From contig JAANDG010000005.1 of assembly GCA_036852015.1 (NCBI GenBank), forward strand, positions 124,001 through 188,000: a stretch of 64,000 nt of DNA, written 5' to 3'. Position 1 is the stretch's first letter. Each line of letters begins with the position of its first letter. Shown here piece by piece: positions 44,524 to 56,800 of the stretch. Source of the stretch: Pelodera strongyloides (Eukaryota; Nematoda; Chromadorea; Rhabditida; Rhabditidae). The notes under the pieces are model-generated. The model made no database searches and was not told the origin of the DNA. It was given only the letters and a program-made list of their open reading frames with translations. The position numbers were made by a program, and so were the translations under genes.

Positions 44524-44841
44524 CTAAACCTCCTCAAGTAACTCAGCTACCTTCAAATCGGCTATCTGACTAGCTTCAAACTCAGAAGTTTCCAATGCAT
44601 CGTTCAATCCAAAGCGACACACAATCTAAAAAACGACCAAATTAATAGAGACAGTGATTCTGAACAAATTTCTCAACTCGACCATCTCAGTTATATTTAA
44701 TGAACGCTCGGAACCGGACTCTAAAACAAACTGATATCTTACGGGTGTCTCGTTAAAAACTCTCGGGTCCACATTGTTCACTGACATTATTTCAACAAGT
44801 AACCGTCCAGAAGGATTTTCCAAAAGTGGAACTGTACGCTT
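44524..44841 (-). other. ITSN: ITSN C-terminal tail (incomplete C2)
   Basis: Two exons, 44743-44841 and 44524-44625, encode 66 residues after the PH domain. GRLLVEIMSVNNV resembles the first strand of a C2 domain, but the sequence then runs IVCRFGLNDALETSEFEAS and ends LLEEV-stop. A full C2 needs about 110 residues and the Asp-rich loops; these are not here. If the 117-nt intron is kept, reading continues to a different stop at 44627. Confidence 0.65.
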
Positions 44842-47800
44842 CTGAAAAATGCCAATTTTATGCAATAATCGCCCTTTCGCCACAGCGCCAATTCGTCGCA
44901 GCCATATTGCCGCACAGGCGCCAATTCCTCGCGGAGACATCGCGGCACAAAATCGCCCTTTCGCCACAGCGCCAATTCGCCGCAGCTATATTGCCGCACG
45001 GGCGCCAATTCCACGCGGAGACATCGCGGCACAAGCGCCGTTTCATATTATTTCATCACATACCTGTTCTGCAATGGTGGCCGCGCACTCGTCAATCGTC
45101 TGTTCAATCTTGCGCATCCAAGTTTGTCGACTGATTTGTGTCGGAGCACGCAGATAGACTACCGTATCACCTAGAATCCATGGACATCAAAAAAATCATT
45201 TTTATCCAGAGGCCTTATTCAACAATACGAAGGGAGCCCTCCCTGGCTTCCCCAGGGAGCTAAAGGGTGCGTAGAGAGTGCTGGAGCAGAAGAGATTAAG
45301 TTATTTAAGCTGTGAACTATCTATATTTTATGCATAGTTAGACTATGAAAAAATATCCTACGTATTCGATAGGATACGTTTAAAATGAGAAATTAAATGA
45401 GAAATCTTGAGAAATGTAGGATAGGATACGTAGGATATTTTATTATTTTCTCTTATTCTGTTCAAATACAATATTAGAGTTTACACCGGCATTGGCGGCA
45501 TTTCTCAACTTCGCATCCTGCCTGAACCACAACGATCAAGGGTTGTGACACGAAAACACCAGTCATACAAACAAACAAAATATAAATAATGGGGTTTTCA
45601 AGTATTCCAAAAATGCGGTGTGATTATGTCAATACTACCGTATGAAACCTGCATATATAATATGAAACACAAAAAAATATCCTCGTGTGGTTCCAAAATA
45701 CTGTAAATTTTCAGTATACTTGGAAACCCCATTAACTACGAACCATATTTCAAAGAGAATTGCGTCTCTTCGGCATCCTTTGCCACGTGTAGACGGTCGA
45801 TAGGAATCACATTCCGGTACATTGTCAGAGTAGTTTCAATCGCTTTGCTCATCTTGAACGCCTCAACCTAAGTAGTTTATGATTTGGTAATACTACGGTT
45901 TATTGGTTAACAAAAAAAGGCCAACAGGAACCGAACGCGCTATCAGTATGGTATGGGGTACAAATAAGTAAGGATATAGTGAGAGAGAGAGATAGAGAGA
46001 TACAGAAAGAGATACAGAGAGATACAGAGATAGAGTGGAGAGGGAGAGACACGACAAAAACTGCCTGTTAAGTAACTCACATCTTGAATGGGTTCGTCCG
46101 GTGTTGTGAGCAAAAAGAAATCATTAAAGAGTAGTGCGACGAGGAGTCGTCCACTTCTTGCCTTGTACAGTACTCCCGAGTGGATAAAGCGACGATCACC
46201 CTGAAATAGGTTACAGGCTCATGTCCACGAAAACAAAACAAAGCTATTCTACATCTTCGGTTGGATCGGATGATTTAAAGCGAAATATCGGCCGGATTTT
46301 GAAACACATCGAGAAGCTTAAGCAGCTTATGCAAATAGAATAAAAAATCGAGCGAAATTCGAGCAACTTTCGTTGTCCACGATGCGTTTCAAAAACCGGT
46401 CGGGATTTCGCTTTAACATTTAAAATTAACAGAACTTGATGATTAAATGAGAATAAGAAATACGTTATCATGTGCTCATTTTACATAAGGCGATCAAAAC
46501 ATTACCTGAAGTCTCGTCTGCGATGCGAATTCAATGGGTGGTTGTATAGAGTGAACATGTTGTTGACACCAACACAACATTGTCACGTTATCCATCTGAA
46601 ACGGGCACATCATATATTGTTGATTAACAGAAACTCAGAGTTATCTAATAAGAGCTTGACATCGCGCAAGCACCTACCACAGGAACAAACGCTACATCTA
46701 TCTACACGATGTAAACACAAAGGAGCGCTACGCAACCTGTCCTTTTTCGTTTTTTTTTAAGCGAAATATAAACCGGTTTTTGAAACGAATCGTGGTCAAC
46801 TGAATTCTTACGTATTTATGCTAATTTGCTCGAATTTAGCTCGATTTTTTATGCTAATTTATGTTCATTTGCATAAGCTGCATAAGAATGCTGGTCTACC
46901 GGCAGGTATTTCTATCCGAATGAGCAAAGAACACGAGAAAACCCACACCTTATCTATTTTCCTATTGATTTCCTCCACGTAACCTTTCACGACGGAGAGT
47001 GCCATCTCAAGAGCCGAAAACTCCTCACTATCAGGATCACATTTGAGCATTTTTTCGAAGAGAAGTGGATATCTAAAGAAGGTAACTAAATTAAACTGAT
47101 AATTCGTGTAGGTATTAAACAGGTGCGCGGGTAGCGTGTGTGGCGAGTAATCATAGGGGAAGTATATCATCGAATGTAGTAAACTCCCGGGCCTCCGGGT
47201 CCCTGTAGGCTCCGCCTCCGAGGGGTTTATACTGTTCGTCTGCGCCCCCGCGGAACATCGCGACATCACAGGAAGTACTTTACTGTACATTAGTATGCGA
47301 TTGTTTGTATAAATTATCATGGTGAAACATTTTGGGTTTACTTGAAAATACGAACAATAGTGTTTGTTCAACAAGTGACAGTAAAGTAACACGAAACCAC
47401 AACTCCAAAATCTTTGGTAACGTAAATTACTAAGCATGCATACATAACAAAGTAATCTTATTATATAAATAGTATTATATAACAATCCCCACCGTGTAAT
47501 CCTTCCCAAAGGAAGAAGGAGAAAGTAATTCAGTGTCATTCCACGCGCGTGCTTGCTCATACAACATTGGGAATAGACATGTCGAACGTTGGAATCCTAA
47601 ATATTGTGTTCATTCATTGATGAAATCCGAGGCTGTGCGGCGCACATAAGGCCTGAAGGGGGAACGGCGGGAACACATTGCACAGAACTCGCACTGTTCC
47701 GTAAGTATGTCACCGCGGGCACACTCTCCGCGGACGCAATACGACCGCCGCTTCGCGCGAATATTGTATGTCAGGCGGCTGAATGAAGTTTTGCATCGTC

Positions 47801-50800
47801 TTTTATTAATACACATGCACACTTCACACCCACCTGCAACATCGTATTCAGGGTTTCTAATGCAGCTTGTTGTTGCGAACAAAAAGTGACGAACTCGTGA
47901 AGACCATCGATTTCACAAAGGAACGCCGTACCTAAACAAAAATAACAAAAATGTCTTTCATCATTGAAAAGCATTCCAAATTACCGTATCCACATGTGCA
48001 GCGTTCAACATACAGGGAGTCCTCCCAAGGAAGCTCACGGGCGCTCTGAATCTCTTCTGCCCTCGCACGCTCTACCCACTCTTTAGCTCCTTGGGGAGGC
48101 CAGGCAGGGCTCCCTGAGTGTTGGTGAATACGGCCTCTGTTCTATCGCGGCACCGAGGATAGTTTTAATAATATCCACCTGGTTTATTTCCTTGCGCTAG
48201 TCGATCTCGTATCCTCTTCGACAGCGCAACTAACTGATCCCAATTCAGACACAATGAGTTCATATCCGCCATAGATGCCACCGTCGACAGGTTGTGATGG
48301 AAAAGGCGCTTAGCCAACGACAAGTCATCCAGATACCGTTCCTCCGTTTGTAAAAGTTCCTGTACGATCTTGTCATATATAAAGGTTTATTGATAAAAAA
48401 CGACAAGTACAAAATAAGAAGGTAAACGAGAAAATAAGAACCAAGTCCCAAAGAGTAAAGGGTTCAAGTCCTTCACTACTTACGGGGAACATAAAATTAA
48501 ATGCCATGACCAGGTTACTGTAGCTAGACGCTAATGCTACTTATGGTTTGTGGCTACTTATCCCTGTTCCCCACGCATGGTTGGTGCGTCAAGGAAGCAA
48601 TAAAAACTTCTACGGGCCATAGTTTATGGCTACTCATACCCAGCCCCTGACGTCTACGGGCCCAGGCTTGGAAACAGTAGCTAATTACATTTTTGAAAAA
48701 AGTGTTCTACGCAATGCCATTCTCGTAATACCAACAAATAAATAAATACCCCTCAAGAATAAACAGCAACCAACCTCGGTCAACTTCGCCATCCTGATAG
48801 ACTTCGGTGTCACAGTTTGGATAGTTGTCGAAGTCGTGACACCACTAAACACCAACACACAATTACAACAGTGACACGACACGAGGTACACATGCAGACA
48901 CTTTCAACATTTTTAAAATTAGGTCAGAAAAGCAGCGACGTATTTGAATTGTCTCGAAAAACACAGGTTCCTTGGCGACGAATTCAAAATACAATCAAAT
49001 CGGATGAACTTATTTTCAGAAATGGCCTATGTAGTTCCCCAGCCAAAGACCAGGACCTAACACTGATAAAACTCCGCGCCATCGCCGCGCACAAAATAAG
49101 GGGCCCGTGCGCGGAGCACCCCCTCTGACAGGTGCGGTGGGTGCGCCACGTGTGTTCTATTTCACTTGGCGCACCATTCAGGGAAGGCGTGGCAGGTGCG
49201 CAGCAAGTGCACCAGTGGTGCGCCATATGAAGTTAGCGGAACACTGGCGCACCCTATGTTTGTGCGCGGCGATGGCGCACAGTTTCACGTTGTAAAGATC
49301 TAACCATAAAGATCCTACGGCACGCTTGAGGCATATTCACAAAACTTATTTCTAATTGCCTAAAAATACAGTATCTTAAGTGCTTAACTTCCGAACAGAC
49401 CAATCCACAACACATACATATACACCAAAGCCACGACATTCAAAAACCATGAAAAACAAAAATTCCCATATCACAACTATTTATTACTAATAATCACATC
49501 TCTTATAAATTATGCAAATGTGTAGATTCGAAAGTTCGGCTCTATTATATCCATCAACACCTACGTAAATAAATAAAAGTAGAAGGACGGGAAGCTTTTC
49601 CTTAGGAGATCAAAACTAAAACTGGTGAAATAAAAATCATTTTCTTCACTAAATCTTCCTAGAAAAGCTTCCATACCATTCACTGCATTTAAATGGAAAG
49701 TTAAGTGTGTCGCATTAGCTTACTTCATATATTTTGACATGCTCACATGCAAATTTCGGCACTCTCTGAACTGAAGCAACACACTCAACATCCCTTTAAA
49801 GCGAAACACAGGCCGGTTTTTGAAACATATCGAGTACACCAGCATTCTTATGCAGCATGCAAATGAACATATATTAAAATAAAAAATCGAGCTAAATTCG
49901 AGCAAATTAGAATAAATACGTTGTACACCAAGTGTTTCAAAAACTGGCCGGTATTTCGCTTTAAACAAAAAAAAATCAAACTGGAATGAAAATAATAACA
50001 CCAGGTTCCTTGTTTCAAGTGCAAAGCAAAGTTTTTTTTGGGCAATCTCATAGAACTACGTATTTTCTTTGGCTTATATTTTCTAAACTAATAAATAATT
50101 AAAGAAAAAGAACAAATAATAAATAAATCTATGACAAGCTGAAATCTATATGACTATCGCTATGGTACAGGGCATTCACACCAAAATAATAATAATTTAA
50201 TTATACAATCTAGGTGACAATAGAAAACTCTAATTGTAAGAAAAGAAAGAGGCCTAGGCCTAGGGTTCAGACTTGGCAGCTTGCCAAAAATAGGTGTCCT
50301 TCAGAGTTACTTAACACATCGAAGAATCAAATGGAGGTTTATGAATCATAAACTAAAGAGAACTGAACGTTTGAAAAGTCAAAATCCAAAGGACAAATCA
50401 AAATCAGCGATCTTTCAAAGGACAAATCAAAAGTGGAACAGAAAAGCACACAAACTTATTGCATACATACAAACAAATCTCTGAACTGAACTTAAAAACT
50501 ACTCATTTCGTGGGGAAAGGAAATACACAAACAAAAAAAAACTCTTGGATAGCCAATGGCGTGAAAGTGCAAATAAATCGCATGTGTTTCCTGTGATCAG
50601 CTCACAGGTTTCGTTTCTTTTAGCTAAAGAACTCACGGCAAAATATACATATCTTCTTTAAAAAATTTTAAAACCATGAACTGATTTGATCCTAACACTA
50701 AGACTGTTTCCGAAGGAGGGTACGGGTACGGCAAAGGAAAAGGTGCTGAGAGGGATTGGTTAGCGGGGGGCACATGATTCTAGCTCCTAGCTCTTCATAC

Positions 50801-53800
50801 AGAGTCACGAGTTCAAATGGTGACGTTAGACAGTCTCTCAGAACCCTGATTATAGTCATCTACCTGAGTGATTCCTCCGGTGTGGCCGCACAAATCTGCA
50901 CATAGGCACAAGGAAAGAGGCCAGTCACCGATTCGTGGCCCAAACGGTGCCCTGTCCACCATTCACTGTCGTTGTGAGCGGTGACCACTATCTGCAAAGA
51001 ATAAAGCATGTCTAAGTCCTGTAAATCTACAATGTTTTTATTTGGTACTTTTATTTTAGTAAGAATTGCATTTTTACGTTTTATAGTTACTCACTGTGGT
51101 ATTGCCTTGCCTTATGCGACACTTTATGTTCCTAATAAATGTTATGTTATGTTATGTTATGTCTAACTGCACTAAAGAGCCACAGCCACGTAAAAGACAT
51201 GAAATCTTGCTTGTGGTTATAATTCCGAAAAAAGAGGAACGCAGCCGAGCCCTCAGAAAGTTGCTTCAAAACACCCAGCTGATTTGCTCATTCCCAAGGG
51301 TAGAATCAAGTCATTGAAGACGTGAGGAAAATACGTAGTTCCTATGCTAAATAACTCGAGATAAAATGTTAAGAAGGTTACTCTACTATTAGAAAATCAT
51401 AAAAGACGAACGAATTCCAGTTTTCAGTCCCTACCTTCTCTCCAGTTGTGAAGGAAAGTTCGTCATGCTGAGATGCCTCGTAGTCAAACAATGCCACTGC
51501 GATCTCACTGTGTGCGGTGGCTGAGGGTGCCACGAGGGAATCTTCCTAAATACAAGACCGACATGGAGTTAGATACTACTGCCGGTACCAGGTACCGCAG
51601 TTTCGTTCCACGCAACCACATCATGTATCATGTTCATTTCAACAGTACGCGTTATTCACTGCAAAACAGAAAAACACCGATAAGTTTAGATTTAGCCCAA
51701 CATACACTCATCAGACATATAGTTAAACATTGTGAGTGTTACTACTCAGCCCGGACAAACGACGATCAAAAGGAAATTGTTTACAACATACTCCATCATC
51801 CGTATTTTCCAGAAGACAGAAGACATGCTACACAAGTTAACTACAAACTACAAGCTAATAGTTCCATTCCGATCCCTCCCTCGCAACGTCATAACCACCA
51901 CTACCCACCTGCACTTGTACATAATTTGCCGGGAACCATCCAATCAGTGTCTGTCCACCTTTCTGCATCTCGCCTTCCCACCAACCCTGCTCGCTGCGAG
52001 ATCTGCAATAGAAAAGAATATAAGCCTGATTACTTATAATCACAGAAAACACCACACATTCTGCCTGATTTTCTTCATCAAACCTAATGGACTGATCAAA
52101 AAGAATTACGCATTATTCAAATACTCCCTCGAGTTCCCTCTAGTTAATCAAGTACGCTATCTATCCCTCTGTAACTATTCAGTTACTCCCTCAATTATTG
52201 ATTATTCAATCCTCTCTCTCTCTCCCTCCCTCTCCAACATACCTAATCGTCAGCATATCTCCAACACTCAGGTTCAGTTGGTTAGCCGCTGAGGCCGTAA
52301 AATCAGCAATTGCACGAGCACGTTGGGCAGCCGCAATGGATCCTGAACAAACATATGTAATTAACAAAGGAAGGTAAAGTGTATAAATTTAAAAGAAGGG
52401 CATTATGAGTTATCTCAACATAAATTTCAAACAATTTTAACGACAGCTTGCTCATAAGGAGCCAGGTACGCTGGCTGTGGTACAATAGAATTGTAGAAAA
52501 GTACCTCATCACGAAAATGTATTACCAATACGCAACTTTAGGCAAAACGCCAATTTAAAGGGAAATACCGGCCGTTTTTTGAAACACATCGAACAGACTA
52601 GCGTTCTCATGCAGCGTATGCAAATGATCAATCATGAATTAGAATAAAAAATCGAGCTACATTCGAGCAAATTAGCATAAGTACGTAATAATTCAGTTGT
52701 CCACGATGCGTTTCAAAAACCGGCCGGTATTTCGCTTTAAAAACTAACCCTTGCGCACATCCGCACTCTGCACCATTTTCTCCACATAATTTGCCGGGAA
52801 GATGCCTTCTCTTCCATTGCAAGTTCCCTAAATACATACACTAATAATTTACTATGAATAATGAGAAAAGAGATTATAAAATTCGTTATGTTCCAACACG
52901 GAATGAAAAATGTGAGCCGTCACAGTAGGATGGTGCAGGTACAGAGCTACTGCTTGAAACGAAATGCTTCTACACATTATACAGCTATCACCTTTCAAAA
53001 CTTCCTCTCACTAGACATACGCTTACTAGTGGTTCTCTCCATGCGAATTTCCTTTTTTTTTTTAATTCCGAGTGGGTTTCGAACAGGCAATAGTCTGAGA
53101 CCTTGCACCTGGCATAATAACTAAAACGTCCACATTCACTGACATAATATATTCACATACGGACCGTGAATTCCTCTGACTTGAAGCTACTAATTTCCTC
53201 CAAAAACCCACCTTCCACCACTGATCATGTTGCTCGGTGACCAGGATTCGATCTCCAATCTTGAATGGTAGATCCGTTTCTTCTACCGCTTCAAAATCAT
53301 ACAACGCGACGCACCAGTCGCCAGCCGGCGGTGACGAGTTTCCTTGCGGCGACTTCCACGCGGCTGCAATGTGAAAACGTTTAATATTACCGACCGCCTT
53401 CTAACTTTTAAATCTTTTATGCTCCAAGGGCGTCCCTTATTCAAGAGTTGTTCAAACAATACAGTGTCTAAGCTTCTGAATGCGTTTTCTGAATGAAAAA
53501 GTTTTTAGGAGAATCAACGACGCGTTTTTGCGCTGCTAGCGATCGGCGTGATATCGGGTTACTTATTTACGTAAACTTGAAAAACTGCACATCATCTAAG
53601 AGCATTTTATGAAACCATTCCGTAAATAGTACCAACAAAAGCACATGCTGTGCATCGATGATCAAACTACACCACATAAAGAAAACAGTTGTTCAACGGT
53701 TAAAGTTTCTGTGAGGGAGCGGAGCAGCTTTGAGGAATAGCCACGGAAAGAAACACTGCTAGTCTAATGGTAAGTAATCCTTGGCTTTACTCTGCTGCCT

Positions 53801-56800
53801 TGCGAAACACGACGTAAAAAGCAATTGAAGTCATTCAAAAAAACCCAAACCTCCACATCTGATATAACAGCGGGTAAACCAATAAAAAAACTAAAACCAG
53901 CAAAAAGGCACATCAAAAGCGTGTGATGACGTCTATGACTCTTCTTCAGCGACTTGCACGAACATAAAAAAAAGCAAAAAAAAAATGCATAGTTTACCTT
54001 CAGCTAGACTTCTTTCACTATTCGAAGTGGGCACATCACCGGGTGGTGCATCGTAGAGGGGAGCGTGATGGGCAGCTGAAGTTAAAGGAAAGCCTCGGTG
54101 GGAAAGAAAGCAACACAATGTGAAACTAAGGGCCAGCTCCAACACACTCACACACTTCACACAAAGCATGACAGCCCATAGATGTCTATCAAAATTTGTG
54201 AGGGAATAGGGAATAACACAAGTCCGCGAACGAAGGTTATTGTTCACAACCACAACCGATTGGGAACCTGAAACACTAAGACAACGAGAGAGAGAGAGAG
54301 GCAGATAGATTACTGTAGTTCAACTGAAAAAATTCTGACGCCGCGCGAGTCAATGTTTCAAGGCTTGCATAATAGACCCATAATCGCACCAAAAATGCTG
54401 TTTATAAGATTAACTAAACGCGCACTTTCTCTACGAGCATAAGCCTAAAACATAGATGGAATGGAAAACGAAGAAATAACGGTTAATAAATAAACACAAA
54501 AAATACCTGTGCTAACGTCTCCCGGAGGACAGTCATACATCGGTGCCGAGTCTAGAAAGACTTATTACATTGAAGATAAATTAAATGTTAGAAGAACTAT
54601 TTATAATTGTAGACTGACATTTAGAAGGCTGACGCTTAAAAATTATGAAACACACTTCGTCCTTGATAATACATGCGCATATAGGTGAACAGGTATCTCA
54701 AATAGAGCTAGTAAAAAGTAGAAGGAAAAACGGAAAGAATTATAAAACAAAACAAAACGATATCCTTACTATTATTTGGTGCCGTAGAAATTGGAACATC
54801 TCCAGGAGGCAAATCATAGGTGGGTGCGACTAAAAATCCCATAAATATGCCAAACAAATTAGAAAAACTAAAACGACACTCCACAAATACACACAGTACA
54901 GTTGGAAAAAAAAACAATATAAAAAGTTCCCAAAATGTAAAGAGTAGTGGCCAATAAAAGGTTAATAAACAACAAGAACGTACCACTAGACGAAGTCACA
55001 GAGCTATTCTGTCTTGGCAGTTCGCCAGCGCTCTCCTGAAAAACAGCAAATAAATTAGCTGTGATAAAAGTCAAAACTGGTAATACCGCTTTGGTAACTC
55101 AACTCACTGTGCACGTTAACCAAATTTTCGATGAAACGACAACGGTGTGCTTTACTTTCCCCCATCACCCTTAGCGTATTTTTCGTTCTTCTGGCGCACA
55201 GTGAATCACGATGCGCAAATATACAGTGATACGAAGAATTCATGACCAAAATCAATGTCATCCTTACGGTTGATCAATATTTGTGATATGAAATCGTAAA
55301 TCCCACCTGTGCAACCTTGACGTAGCTCCTTGGAAACCAGCCTACAGAACCGTCCTCCTTTCTGCCTTTCCATTTCATCTCGTGCTGTTCCAATACCTGA
55401 AAATATACAGTTCTACACAAGTCGACAAACATCAAAGATAACGATAAACAGGTCAATGAAACAGGTCAACAACTACATAGTCAATATAAAACAAAGTCAA
55501 TCAGTGACCTGAATGGTATCTCCCTTCGCAAAGGATAAATCACCCTCATTTCTCGCTTTCCACGGGAACTGGGCAGTGCAAGTGCAGATGACAACTTCAG
55601 GCGAAGAATGAACGGGGGCGTGGTCTGGAATGCAGAAATTGATAGATTATTCACTTATTAATGTACTACACCCCCCCCCTCCCCGACAATGCGCCCTTCC
55701 AAACAATGCATGGTACATAAAATACACAGAAAAGCAGTCACTCAATAGAAGTTTCAAAAACCGGATGTTATACGCTTTGAATCACACTCATACCTTGAGT
55801 TACGGCACTTCTCTGCTCTGACTGCTCTTCAACAATCTTTTCAAGTGAAGCGGAGGGAGTGACCTCAGACGCCGACTGGATTGGCTAAAATAAAGTAAAG
55901 ACATTTATAAAAATAAAGCACGTTTACCTACCTGCTCACAGGTCGGATAATGGCTACTCTCACTATTCAAAATAATACTAATAATAAACGTGTATTGGAT
56001 AAACGAGTCGTAGGGATCCAATAAACATTTAACTAGTGAGTTGTATAGTAATTTGAACATAAGGGAAATAAGACAATTAAACTTCACGGTGCAATGCCAC
56101 ATCAATAACTGTCAGCACACTACTTCATTTATAATGCGTTATCGCCAATCGCGAGCGTAATCACATCATTACAACTCATACCGCGATGCGAACAATAACT
56201 AGGCCATGAAACATAGCTCTTTGCAAATATGTAGTTTCCTGCATAAGCTTTGGCAAACATACAGATTCAAAAAGCTCTCTACGTGTGCAACCAGGAAAGA
56301 AATCAACGCACGCTCAAAACATATTATTTCTCGACACAAAACAGTCCTAAAGCGAAATACTGGCCGGTTTTTGAAACACATCGAGTAGACCAGCAGACCA
56401 GCATTTTATGCAGCGTATGTAAATGAACATAAATCAGAATCAAACAACGAGCTAAATTCGAGCAAATTAGCATAAATATGTGCGAATTCAGTTCTCCACG
56501 AAGCGTTTCAAAAACATAAACGAACCTGTGCAATATTCGTATTGATCGGTGCAATTGGTTCGGCAAACGCAGCGGGGAACCATCCAACCTGAAATTAAAG
56601 ATACGATACAACAAAAGTTAAAGCTGTATTGTACCCACTTTGGGAAATTTGCATATGATACGCATATCCTAGGTATCCTACGTAAATTTGATGCCGGAAG
56701 CTTCGGACGGGCACCACAAATTTGCATAGGATATGCGTATCATAAATTTAAGTAGGTATAATACCACTTTAAGATAGATAACGAAGCTACAGTCGATCGT

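Larger units (their letters stand above)
45064..46595 (-). other. ITSN: ITSN PH domain
   Basis: Exons lie at 46506-46595, 46081-46200, 45740-45867, 45487-45521 and 45064-45170. Key segments are DRRFIHSGVLYKARSGRLLV, ALLFNDFFLLTT and, at the end, DTVVYLRAPTQISRQTWMRK, whose Trp marks the C-terminal helix. The 35-nt exon is tiny but fits the phases of both neighbours. The intron 45522-45739 consists largely of a MITE that ends 5 nt from the splice donor. Confidence 0.85.

Noticed and set aside
44849..45157. Open frames of about 100 codons over the GC-rich duplication, both strands
   Set aside because: They follow from an 84-bp tandem repeat lacking stops; no splice phase or family similarity supports them.
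51473..52292. Two overlapping plus-strand open frames of about 187 codons
   Set aside because: They are antisense to the well-supported SH3 D and E exons and have no recognisable domain.
54230..54272. A fourth small exon in the YDxPPGDV series
   Set aside because: There is an acceptor in the right phase, but the sequence lacks the motif and a donor.
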